Assembly: GCA_938040725.1 (NCBI GenBank)
Contig: CALHZX010000115.1
Location: 1-14,394 of the forward strand
Direction: 5' to 3'
Source: an uncultured Actinomyces sp.
Lineage (GTDB): Bacteria > Actinomycetota > Actinomycetes > Actinomycetales > Actinomycetaceae
Length of the DNA: 14,394 bases
Shown here: in pieces, positions 8,801 to 14,394 of the stretch
How positions within the stretch are numbered: position 1 is the stretch's first letter
How the letters are laid out: every line of letters begins with the position of its first letter
The notes under the pieces: generated by a model
Told to the model about the DNA's origin: nothing
Database searches by the model: none
What the model saw: only the letters and a program-made list of their open reading frames with translations
Program-made: the position numbers and the translations under genes

Positions 8801-11420
8801 CCTTGCTTCGGTCGTCAATGCGCAGTGGTACACCGCTGAGCAGATCCCCGAGCACGGAGGATGGACTGCGGTGACCGCGGTGAAGGCGGACCTGAAGCCG
8901 GGGGAGGCGCTCGACTCCAAGGAGACGCTGCGGGTCATCCTGCCGGCGCGGATTCCGGTCCAACCTGCGACCACGCTCAACTCGAACTTCAAGGACGGAA
9001 AGTTGGCTGTGGCCTCCGTCGCCCTCGCGGGTTCAGGCGCATCATATGTGGAGGCGAACGACGTCACTGTCTCGACGGATCGCTACAGTGCGCGCGGTGC
9101 CGTGTTCCGTGACCTCAACGCGAACGGCGTGAAGGACGCCGGCGAGCGCTTCCTCCCGGACCAATCCTGGACGATGGTGAAGAGCGACGGCTCCAAAGTG
9201 TCTAACCCCGGGTACGAAGACTCGGAAGCATCGGGTACCACGGTCGACACCAAGGCGCCGGCTGCCATCGTCGGATCGCACACCTCCACAGACCCGACCC
9301 TGCAACTCGCCGATCCGGAACTGTCGTCATCGCCGGTGTACCCGCGTGGCACCTATGCCCTCGCGTTCACCAAGCCCGACGCGATGAGCTGGTCGCCGAA
9401 GCCGACCTCACCGGGTGACGCAACGGTCGTCAACTCGGCGGACGAGAACGGACGCACGGACCTCTTCGATCTCAACCCCATGACCCGCACGGCAACGAGA
9501 TACGCCGGAGTTGTTGGCACGCGTGATCTTGAGATCACGAAGACAGCAACAGACACAGGAGAGGCCCAAGAGGGTGTCGCCTTCACTCTGACATTCAAAG
9601 GCTGGTTGGATTCAGAGGCGCCGACGCAGACCGTTAACCCGGCTCAGACACAGTGGGCGGGAACAACCGACGCGAACGGCGCGCTCACATTCGAAAACCT
9701 GCCGTACGGCACGTACACCCTCCACGAAGGCGAACCGCTCACGGGCTATGCGCGGGTGGCGGATCAGACCGTCACTATTGACGCGACGGGAGCCACCATT
9801 ACCGGAGGCGTTGTTTCTCCCATTGCGCTTGCTATTGCCGATCCTCGCGCCGAGGGGACGGTGACGGTGACGAAGACCGACGACTACCAGCAGCCGCTCG
9901 CAGGAGTCGCATTCGGCCTCTTCCCCGTTGACGCGAACGGTGCTACCGCATCGACTCCGGCATTCACCGCAACAACAGGTGACGATGGTCGAGCCCAGTT
10001 CACCAACGTTCCGTGGACGAAATACGTCCTTCGGGAGCTTTCCGGAAAGGATGGATACGTCAAGGCCGAAGGCGATCTCAAGACGTTCGAGCTTGGAGGC
10101 CCCAGCTTTGACGCCGGTACGGTCATCAACGAACGGATCGATGGTACGGTGTCGATAAAGAAGGTCGACGAAACCGGTGATGCTCTCGCAGGGGCGACCT
10201 TCGGTCTGTTCCCGGTTGATGCGTCCGGCGTCGCTGCGTCGGTGCCGGTCATGAGTGCCACAAGCGGATCCGATGGGGTCGCGACGTTCACGAACGTCCA
10301 CTGGGGCGTATATCAGGTCAAGGAGACGTCCGCGCCGGAAGGCTACACGCTGTCTGATACGGCGCTGACCGTGACGGTTGACGCCCAACACCTGACGGTC
10401 GCAGCGGGCACCGTCACCGACCGACCGATCACAGGCACGGTCATCCTGACCAAGACCTCAGACGATGGCACGCCACTTGCAGGCGTCGAGTTCGCCCTCT
10501 ACCCGGTGACCAAGGGACCCGACGGTTCAACGACGGTCGCAGACATTCCCGCGATGCGTGCCCTGTCCGACGCCAACGGCCGTGTCTCCTTTGATTCCGT
10601 GCGCTACGGAATGTACGAACTACGTGAGACAAAGGGCCTGCCCGGGTACCTGACGATGGAAAAGCCTCTTGGCGTCGTCGTCACCGCAGATGGAGCGACG
10701 ATTGACCTCGGCCAGGTTGTCAACACCGCCGAGCGTGGTGCGATCCGGCTTCTCAAGACCGATGCGAAGACTGGCGATCCGCTTGCGGGTGCGACCTTCG
10801 CGATCTATCGAGTCGAAGAGGACGGAACCGTGGCCGAAGAACCGAGCGATACGCAGGTCAGCGGCGCAGACGGCATCGTCTCGTTTGAAAACCTCACCGT
10901 CGGCGATTATGAAATCCGTGAAACGCACGCACCCACCGGCTGGCTGGTATCCACCGACACCATCTCGGCAAAGGTCAGCGCAGACGGGCAAGTCGTTGAC
11001 GCGGGGCGCGTGAACAACGAGCGTATTCGCGCTGACATCATCGCCCATAAGGTCGATTCTCAAACGCACGCGGGTCTCGCCGGAGCAACATTTGCTCTTG
11101 AACGTGAAGGTCAGCAGATCGCGACGGCGACCTCCGACGCCGACGGACTCGTTACCTTCAAAGACGTCGAATACGGAACCTACACGATTCGCGAGGAGCG
11201 AGCGCCTCGCGGATACGCACTCTCTGAAACCCGACTCACGGCTGTGGTCTCGCAAAACGGCGTGTCTGTCGATGCGGGGACGATTGAGAATCAGTTCGTT
11301 GTCAACCACCCTGCCTTGGCGCGAAGCGGAATGGACGCCGAAGCTGTAAGATTCGCAGGTCTTGTGGGCGCGATCGGAGTCGGTATTCTGCTCGGTGTCA
11401 GACGCAGGCGAGTTTCGTAA
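5802..11420 (+). CDS. Large secreted, probably sortase-anchored adhesin with SdrD-B-like and six CnaB domains
   Basis: 1872 residues. The N-terminus has a signal peptide (basic ARR, then a hydrophobic run of Leu/Ser ending TAAVAA, about residue 37). Residues about 38-860 are an unrecognised adhesin-like region with only four cysteines (254, 324, 699, 712) and an acidic DFDDDGATDDK segment near 850. About 865-1090 resembles beta-sandwich surface domains (YYRLSVMNNSLTPTSTVSLL). About 1095-1240 is SdrD-B-like, with DLNANGVKDAGE at 1104-1115. Six CnaB/SpaA-type domains span 1243-1833. The C-terminus carries LARSG (1839-1843), a hydrophobic helix and RRRRVS: a cell-wall sorting signal of the LAxTG type with Ser for Thr. 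TGA lies directly upstream in frame, so GTG 5802 is the first possible start, but no Shine-Dalgarno is visible. It could be a fimbrial tip or stand-alone adhesin; the ligand is unknown. Confidence 0.85.
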   Translation: MNLFSVARRGFAPSVLALLLSLSLLLSGALSTAAVAAGGLKLDLFLGTYDGLKAYASGDLNPTQKLDYWSGESVPAVAQIAASGDDSATGQDVALTLTVPKVRDAEGKLLISTPAFVDSELAVQAGGGTARSETEDAWILTYTFPSMKGGQFSQLPFNFSFLDGITPNGTTVTPTIELKVGEVTTDTKSITFTAKSADANQVRQIFRRMGEYLQDNKVDVLDDNNQKIGVTRFYSDTQTDHTPAAGLITYYGVCTHSSKAASTPANQGNYQYHTMTYDVTLPEGADTVEPLAVGATLNGGWAWVDDTHRVIRLIRKYEHNWMVCEKNNDSYGYELIYKNAPTVDADGSAHRYTPVVHATADMGLATERDAGTAQLSHIFVEQVVPFNGTFRVDQGKALFGHSYKNWHYDDASHGHLTIDGDAIEYTWAGSLQTRMSKVTGVTPGVMASDAYPEDLPGFRWALAVGQENNGSSYTDKTRGTHHFVHEVVDTDLDPRLYYQQFDFFSTRPEAVYVLASRGSALTVDEIKARINATSNHLYGVKRDGTEVEIAKDLDYGDRVAINDTAREYTKLRLVFDTPLELDNYRAFFYVRAFPTDAELAKWNSGYYTEKQLYANYMSSTVTQGSADGQVVQSLKDGAEMWDSLKSDNNAVVWPAAPKVATTLWTASSPETTPPSGLHPDWWNAGRWTTNDGEATYSRCNGVAADNLTPKTCSRLETLAISSYPRSDWGSVTRTLKNVRQVLLLPPGVNYVRTDKTEIARNLDATARTPKIVKDYKGTGRTALIYSYGDIDYTQPTYDVSNSMATFVTVDMTLYANFGVNTFDAYTVWDGPESVQPTADTALIDSLDFDDDGATDDKVSHTTIGVRLIGPSEIIGKIEASLNGESDWTLSAPAQDLGSPVYYRLSVMNNSLTPTSTVSLLSVLPSTTDHKIVSDRDGTYAHRDWESTATDGETALSGHSSAFRTPLTGPASKVLVESETGTKDASDRVTVLYSVTEQGTDLASVVNAQWYTAEQIPEHGGWTAVTAVKADLKPGEALDSKETLRVILPARIPVQPATTLNSNFKDGKLAVASVALAGSGASYVEANDVTVSTDRYSARGAVFRDLNANGVKDAGERFLPDQSWTMVKSDGSKVSNPGYEDSEASGTTVDTKAPAAIVGSHTSTDPTLQLADPELSSSPVYPRGTYALAFTKPDAMSWSPKPTSPGDATVVNSADENGRTDLFDLNPMTRTATRYAGVVGTRDLEITKTATDTGEAQEGVAFTLTFKGWLDSEAPTQTVNPAQTQWAGTTDANGALTFENLPYGTYTLHEGEPLTGYARVADQTVTIDATGATITGGVVSPIALAIADPRAEGTVTVTKTDDYQQPLAGVAFGLFPVDANGATASTPAFTATTGDDGRAQFTNVPWTKYVLRELSGKDGYVKAEGDLKTFELGGPSFDAGTVINERIDGTVSIKKVDETGDALAGATFGLFPVDASGVAASVPVMSATSGSDGVATFTNVHWGVYQVKETSAPEGYTLSDTALTVTVDAQHLTVAAGTVTDRPITGTVILTKTSDDGTPLAGVEFALYPVTKGPDGSTTVADIPAMRALSDANGRVSFDSVRYGMYELRETKGLPGYLTMEKPLGVVVTADGATIDLGQVVNTAERGAIRLLKTDAKTGDPLAGATFAIYRVEEDGTVAEEPSDTQVSGADGIVSFENLTVGDYEIRETHAPTGWLVSTDTISAKVSADGQVVDAGRVNNERIRADIIAHKVDSQTHAGLAGATFALEREGQQIATATSDADGLVTFKDVEYGTYTIREERAPRGYALSETRLTAVVSQNGVSVDAGTIENQFVVNHPALARSGMDAEAVRFAGLVGAIGVGILLGVRRRRVS
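9528..11300 (+). repeat. Six tandem CnaB (SpaA prealbumin-like) domains in the large adhesin
   Basis: Each unit of about 80-110 codons begins with a strand carrying Lys (as in GTVTVTKTD), has the core LAGxxFxL...DGxxxFxNVxxGxYxxxE, and ends with a strand carrying Asn or Asp (as in VINERI). Likely Lys to acceptor pairs are K1247-D1347, K1358-N1443, K1454-D1540, K1551-N1641, K1652-N1739 and K1750-N1830, with the family's catalytic Glu in each YxxxE (for example E1412). CnaB domains of this type form internal isopeptide bonds that stiffen Gram-positive stalks. The units are diverged at DNA level, so this is an old expansion. Confidence 0.85.
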
Positions 11421-11572
11421 TCACCGCTCGGACGGCATGCGGAGTACCCAGCAAGGCTGCGCGTGCCCTCCGACACAGTTATCAATACAGTGCAGGAAGC
11501 CCTTGGGCGTGCTTTCGCCGTGTGGCGCAATCCGCCAGCGATAGATCGCAGGACCATCAACTAGGAGAAATC
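11421..11572. other. Short gap between the two surface protein genes
   Basis: 152 bases with no clear terminator. A -10-like TACAGT (11486-11491) lacks a convincing -35. AGGAG at 11563-11567 is the ribosome binding site of the downstream gene. The two surface genes may be co-transcribed, or the second may have a weak promoter here; the sequence does not decide. Confidence 0.35.
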
Positions 11573-13852
11573 ATGAACATCACAAAACCCGCCTGGCGGC
11601 GGCGAGTGGCGATGGCGTGCGTTGGTGCGCTTGCTGCGCTCGGCTGCACGACGGTAGGAGATACCGCGCAGGCTGCAGCCGATCTGCCGGCCGCGCAGTT
11701 CGCATCGGTATCGGGTTCGGGCGCGTGCGCAGCAAACGAGCAGGCCCCGGCGACGTACACCGGCACGTTCGCCGCGAAGCTTCAAATGACCGAGCTGCTC
11801 AAGCCCTTCGAAACCCAGGTGAAGAAAGAGGCAGATGACGGTCACTTCCCGTGGGACAAGGACACGGTGACGACGAGTGCCTCGTTCTACTACACCGTGA
11901 CCTTCCCGCAGGGAACGACGGTTCAGGCCGTGAGCGCCTCGGAGTCCTCGTCGATGATCGCGTCGGTGACTGAATCTCCGGTGAGCTCCGACTCCCTTAC
12001 CCACACATTCAAGATCAAGCTCAACGACGTAAATTGGGAAGGGATCTACGCGGCCTACCAGCAGGATATGTCCAACCCGTCGGCTCACACGGTCGACGTG
12101 ACGATTCCCTACTCCATCACTGCCAATTCGGCCGATGAAGCCAAGGCAATCGCCGCTAGGAATGTCACCGCCACTGGCTCCTTCTCATTCTACCCGTCCC
12201 GCACCTATGGACGATTTGGCCTCGGCCTGCAGACCTTCAACATGGACGCGTTCAGCGCGCCGGTTGCTTCCGACATGAGCGCTTTCCCGTGCTTGACACC
12301 CGCGGCCCCGGTCGAGCCGATCACTGTGTCGCAGGATGGGACGTTGCCTGGGGATTTGTTGGGTGCTGTTGATTCGGGTGCTGTTGATACTGAGCATGAT
12401 GCTGTGGCGGTGGCTGCGGGTCAGTCCTCGCCTGTGTCGTTGACGGGTGCGTTGTACACGGATCCGATCAAGGATCAGATGGCGGCAATTGAGACGCAGT
12501 ATTCGCAGACAACTCCTGATTTCCGGAATATTGCCTTGTCGAATGTGGATTTCGGTTTCGAGGCTGTGCTGACGTTGCCGGAGGGTATGGCGTACACGGA
12601 TGCGTCGAAGTCTGCGACGCTGTCGGGGTCGGATGACTTCAAGGTGTCGAGCGTCGTGGTGTCGGGTCAGACGGCGACTGTGACGTTCGCGCTGACTGAT
12701 GCGGCGAAGGCGAAGGTGAGGACGTATGCGGATCTGAAGGCGATCGTTGATGCGGTGGCGTCTCCGTTGCAGGTGACGGTTGCTGGTGTGGTGTTCACGT
12801 CGGCGTCGTCGGCGGATACGGAGTACACCGTGAAGGGTTCGGTGTCGGGTTCGTTTGCTGCGTTGGCGTCGAAGTCGGCTGCGACGGGTGGTCGCGACAT
12901 TCAGTTCAACCTCACGTGGACTGGTGAGCAGAAGACTGGGCTTGAGGATGCGAAGACTCAGCCGGGTATCACGTACACCGTGAAGTACAAGGCCGCCCCG
13001 GTCGGGCCGGCCATTGTGTCGCAGGATGGGACGTTGCCTGGGGATTTGTTGGGTGCTGTTGATTCGGGTGCTGTTGATACTGAGCATGATGCTGTGGCGG
13101 TGGCTGCGGGTCAGTCCTCGCCTGTGTCGTTGACGGGTGCGTTGTACACGGATCCGATCAAGGATCAGATGGCGGCAATTGAGACGCAGTATTCGCAGAC
13201 AACTCCTGATTTCCGGAATATTGCCTTGTCGAATGTGGATTTCGGTTTCGAGGCTGTGCTGACGTTGCCGGAGGGTATGGCGTACACGGATGCGTCGAAG
13301 TCTGCGACGCTGTCGGGGTCGGATGACTTCAAGGTGTCGAGCGTCGTGGTGTCGGGTCAGACGGCGACTGTGACGTTCGCGCTGACTGATGCGGCGAAGG
13401 CGAAGGTGAGGACGTATGCGGATCTGAAGGCGATCGTTGATGCGGTGGCGTCTCCGTTGCAGGTGACGGTTGCTGGTGTGGTGTTCACGTCGGCGTCGTC
13501 GGCGGATACGGAGTACACCGTGAAGGGTTCGGTGTCGGGTTCGTTTGCTGCGTTGGCGTCGAAGTCGGCTGCGACGGGTGGTCGCGACATTCAGTTCAAC
13601 CTCACGTGGACTGGTGAGCAGAAGACTGGGCTTGAGGATGCGAAGACTCAGTCGGGTATCACGTACACCGTGAAGTACAAGGCCGCCCCGGTCGGGCCGG
13701 CCAAGCCGACTGAACCCACGAAGAACACGACGAAGACACCTCCAACATCGCGAACGCTAGCTAAGACCGGCTTTAGCGGCGCACTCGTCGGCGGACTCGG
13801 GATGCTCCTCGCTGCAGCTGGCGCAGTTGCGGTTCGCCAGAAGCGCGACTGA
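11573..13852 (+). CDS. Secreted LAKTG-anchored surface protein with a duplicated 230-residue domain
   Basis: 759 residues from ATG at 11573, chosen because AGGAG (11563-11567) lies five bases upstream and a typical signal peptide follows (AWRRR, hydrophobic core, cleavage near AQA-A at about 34/35). The upstream in-frame GTG at 11522 has no such support. An N-terminal domain (about 36-250) is framed by Cys52 and Cys240, a likely disulfide. Two nearly identical 230-residue domains follow (252-481 and 482-711), separated by AAPVxP linkers. A Pro/Thr/Lys-rich stalk (712-728), LAKTG (729-733), a hydrophobic helix and RQKRD make a sorting signal of the class E sortase (LAxTG) type. The signal peptide contains LAALGC, but Ala at -3 is a poor lipobox. 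I do not recognise the domain family; a beta-rich adhesin or matrix protein is plausible. Confidence 0.85.
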   Translation: MNITKPAWRRRVAMACVGALAALGCTTVGDTAQAAADLPAAQFASVSGSGACAANEQAPATYTGTFAAKLQMTELLKPFETQVKKEADDGHFPWDKDTVTTSASFYYTVTFPQGTTVQAVSASESSSMIASVTESPVSSDSLTHTFKIKLNDVNWEGIYAAYQQDMSNPSAHTVDVTIPYSITANSADEAKAIAARNVTATGSFSFYPSRTYGRFGLGLQTFNMDAFSAPVASDMSAFPCLTPAAPVEPITVSQDGTLPGDLLGAVDSGAVDTEHDAVAVAAGQSSPVSLTGALYTDPIKDQMAAIETQYSQTTPDFRNIALSNVDFGFEAVLTLPEGMAYTDASKSATLSGSDDFKVSSVVVSGQTATVTFALTDAAKAKVRTYADLKAIVDAVASPLQVTVAGVVFTSASSADTEYTVKGSVSGSFAALASKSAATGGRDIQFNLTWTGEQKTGLEDAKTQPGITYTVKYKAAPVGPAIVSQDGTLPGDLLGAVDSGAVDTEHDAVAVAAGQSSPVSLTGALYTDPIKDQMAAIETQYSQTTPDFRNIALSNVDFGFEAVLTLPEGMAYTDASKSATLSGSDDFKVSSVVVSGQTATVTFALTDAAKAKVRTYADLKAIVDAVASPLQVTVAGVVFTSASSADTEYTVKGSVSGSFAALASKSAATGGRDIQFNLTWTGEQKTGLEDAKTQSGITYTVKYKAAPVGPAKPTEPTKNTTKTPPTSRTLAKTGFSGALVGGLGMLLAAAGAVAVRQKRD
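12325..13704 (+). repeat. 690-bp in-frame direct tandem duplication
   Basis: Bases 12325-13014 and 13015-13704 align end to end with a period of 690 (230 codons). Comparing them block by block I find one difference, C at 12962 versus T at 13652, changing Pro to Ser. The junctions fall in the linker codons around AAPVxP. The unit is rich in G- and T-ending codons, unlike the DNA on either side. Confidence 0.97.
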
Positions 13853-13883
13853 GGCACTCTGCGTCTCTGTTGAACGCTCACGC

Positions 13884-13921
13884 GCGTGTGGGGCATCGAC
13901 CTGAGTCGGTGCCCCACACGC
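13884..13921 (+). terminator. Hairpin terminator after the surface protein genes
   Basis: A 17-bp stem (13884-13900 with 13905-13921, one U-G pair) with loop CTGA lies 31 bases after the stop codon. It has no T-tract (ACTTCACGC follows). The stem strength and position make termination likely, and its symmetry would allow use on both strands. Confidence 0.7.
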
Positions 13922-13945
13922 ACTTCACGCTCTCACATGCCCGTC

Positions 13946-13975
13946 TTGGACGACACGCCCGAGTGCGGGTACACT
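13946..13975 (+). promoter_or_regulatory. Promoter P1 with 19-bp element in its spacer
   Basis: TTGGAC (13946-13951) and TACACT (13970-13975) are 18 bases apart. The element CGACACGCCCGAGTGCGGG (13951-13969) fills the spacer. The expected start is near 13982, and a 6-bp hairpin (13985-13990 with 13999-14004) lies right at the 5' end of the predicted transcript. No coding region follows in the window, so the target gene lies beyond it, probably rpsJ. Confidence 0.6.
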
Positions 13976-14072
13976 CGTCACCCGGTGCCGCTCCCACTCG
14001 GCACGCGCGAGGCCACGGTCTCGGCAATGGGGCGAAATTGGCGTGTGGAGCAGGGAAGTGACCGATCTGACT

Positions 14073-14101
14073 TTGCGACACGCCCGAGTGCGGGGTACGG
14101 T
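14073..14101 (+). promoter_or_regulatory. Promoter P2 with the same 19-bp element in its spacer
   Basis: TTGCGA (14073-14078) and TACGGT (14096-14101) are 17 bases apart and hold a second exact copy of the element (14076-14094, with one extra G). The start would fall near 14108. P2 lies about 126 bases downstream of P1 and would drive the same hairpin-rich leader. Tandem promoters are usual for ribosomal protein operons. Confidence 0.55.
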
Positions 14102-14160
14102 AGTTTCTTGGTGATGGTCCGGGATGTTATGCGCAGCTTGGGTCATTATCCACGCCAATC

Positions 14161-14339
14161 TGTCGGTGGTTTCACATGCGAGAATCCCCCTCCGGGTTTG
14201 TACTCGCGGGTGGAACTCTGACAGAATGGCACGGATGCCCCAGCGTCTCTGGGGTGGTCCATGCGTGCCATCACGCATGGATCGGGCAATATGCCCAAGA
14301 TCTTTGGACAAGACGTCGGTCCAGCGCGAGCAATCGCGC
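14161..14339 (+). ncRNA. Hairpin-dense mRNA leader, probably of rpsJ/S10 operon
   Basis: Six consecutive hairpins can be drawn. (1) 14161-14223, a long interrupted stem: 14161-14166/14218-14223, 14169-14175/14210-14216, 14178-14182/14203-14207, 14183-14187/14194-14198. (2) 14237-14255, 7 bp. (3) 14256-14283, 12 bp with CCAT loop. (4) 14284-14296, 5 bp. (5) 14305-14323, 5 bp. (6) 14324-14339, 6 bp with GCAA loop. Hairpins 2, 3 and 4 abut with no unpaired base, which would allow coaxial stacking. No gene overlaps it and both upstream promoters read into it. In other bacteria S10 operon leaders bind ribosomal protein L4; a comparable cis-regulatory RNA is inferred here. Confidence 0.5.
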
Positions 14340-14394
14340 GCACAACGGCTGCGACACGCCCGAGTGCGGGGACCGGCGGCGAATCTGTACGAGA

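Larger units (their letters stand above)
13951..14371 (+). repeat. Three dispersed copies of a 19-20-bp element
   Basis: CGACACGCCCGAGTGCGGG occurs exactly at 13951-13969, 14076-14094 and 14352-14370. Copies two and three share one further G (14095, 14371). The element contains a small dyad, CCCG-AGTG-CGGG. Copies one and two sit between -35 and -10 boxes. Copy three has no -10 after it (GACCGG instead) and would be transcribed. From memory, similar GACACGCCCG sequences occur upstream of actinobacterial rpsJ; I cannot verify this here. Confidence 0.85.

Noticed and set aside
11639..11650. Lipobox-like LAALGC in the signal peptide of the second surface protein
   Set aside because: The -3 position is Ala rather than Leu or Val, an AQA-A signal peptidase I site follows, and the C-terminal LAKTG signal already explains anchoring.
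12185..13087. 300-codon minus-strand open frame with Arg-rich, repeated sequence in the duplicated region
   Set aside because: It results from the G/T-ending codons of the plus-strand repeat and repeats because the DNA does; no start signals or domain.
14114..14221. 35-codon frame in the structured leader, ending within the first large hairpin, as a possible leader peptide
   Set aside because: No ribosome binding site upstream and no run of regulatory codons; the RNA folding explains the region better.
13951..14371. Three copies of the 19-bp element considered as a CRISPR array
   Set aside because: Spacings of about 106 and 257 bases between copies are irregular and long, the spacers contain promoters and hairpins, and no cas genes are present.

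Overview
The window is high-GC and reads as a chromosomal segment of an actinobacterium. I favour an Actinomycetaceae-like organism (Actinomyces/Schaalia type). Support is the order rpsL-rpsG-fusA-tuf, the GTG starts on rpsL, fusA and tuf, C-ending codon preference, and two exported surface proteins with LAxTG-like sorting signals. The family-level placement is inference, because nothing here is diagnostic of a species.

Layout. Bases 3-596 are the 3' end of a membrane-anchored glycoside hydrolase family 3 enzyme, closed by a strong hairpin. A gene-free stretch of about 520 bases follows. It holds a good sigma-70-type promoter (863-892) and a leader of about 220 bases with several hairpins in front of the str operon: rpsL (S12), rpsG (S7), fusA (EF-G) and tuf (EF-Tu). 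Both the rpsG-fusA and fusA-tuf gaps carry perfect-stem hairpins with GNRA-type loops and no U-tract. tuf probably also has its own extended -10 promoter. Two terminators close the block after tuf.

From 5802 to 13852 lie two secreted, probably sortase-anchored surface proteins. The first (1872 aa) has a large unrecognised N-terminal adhesin-like part, an SdrD-B-like calcium-binding domain, six CnaB/SpaA prealbumin-like repeats that look able to form isopeptide bonds, and a C-terminal LARSG sorting signal. The second (759 aa) has an N-terminal domain and two 230-residue domains encoded by a 690-bp tandem duplication with a single base difference. It ends in LAKTG. The duplicated part uses G/T-ending codons, unlike the rest of the gene. 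No sortase gene is present.

After a 17-bp terminator hairpin, the last ~470 bases contain no gene. They hold two promoters that share a 19-bp element between their -35 and -10 boxes, then a densely folded leader of six consecutive hairpins, then a third copy of the 19-bp element. In actinobacteria the S10 operon (rpsJ first) normally follows tuf, so this is most likely the promoter and leader region of rpsJ, whose coding sequence would begin beyond the window. If so, the adhesin pair sits between the str and S10 ribosomal-protein operons, insulated by terminators on both sides.

The most interesting items are the hairpin-rich leader with its thrice-repeated element, the near-perfect 690-bp duplication with foreign-looking codon use, and the CnaB stalk with alternating Asn/Asp acceptors and an unusual LARSG sorting motif.
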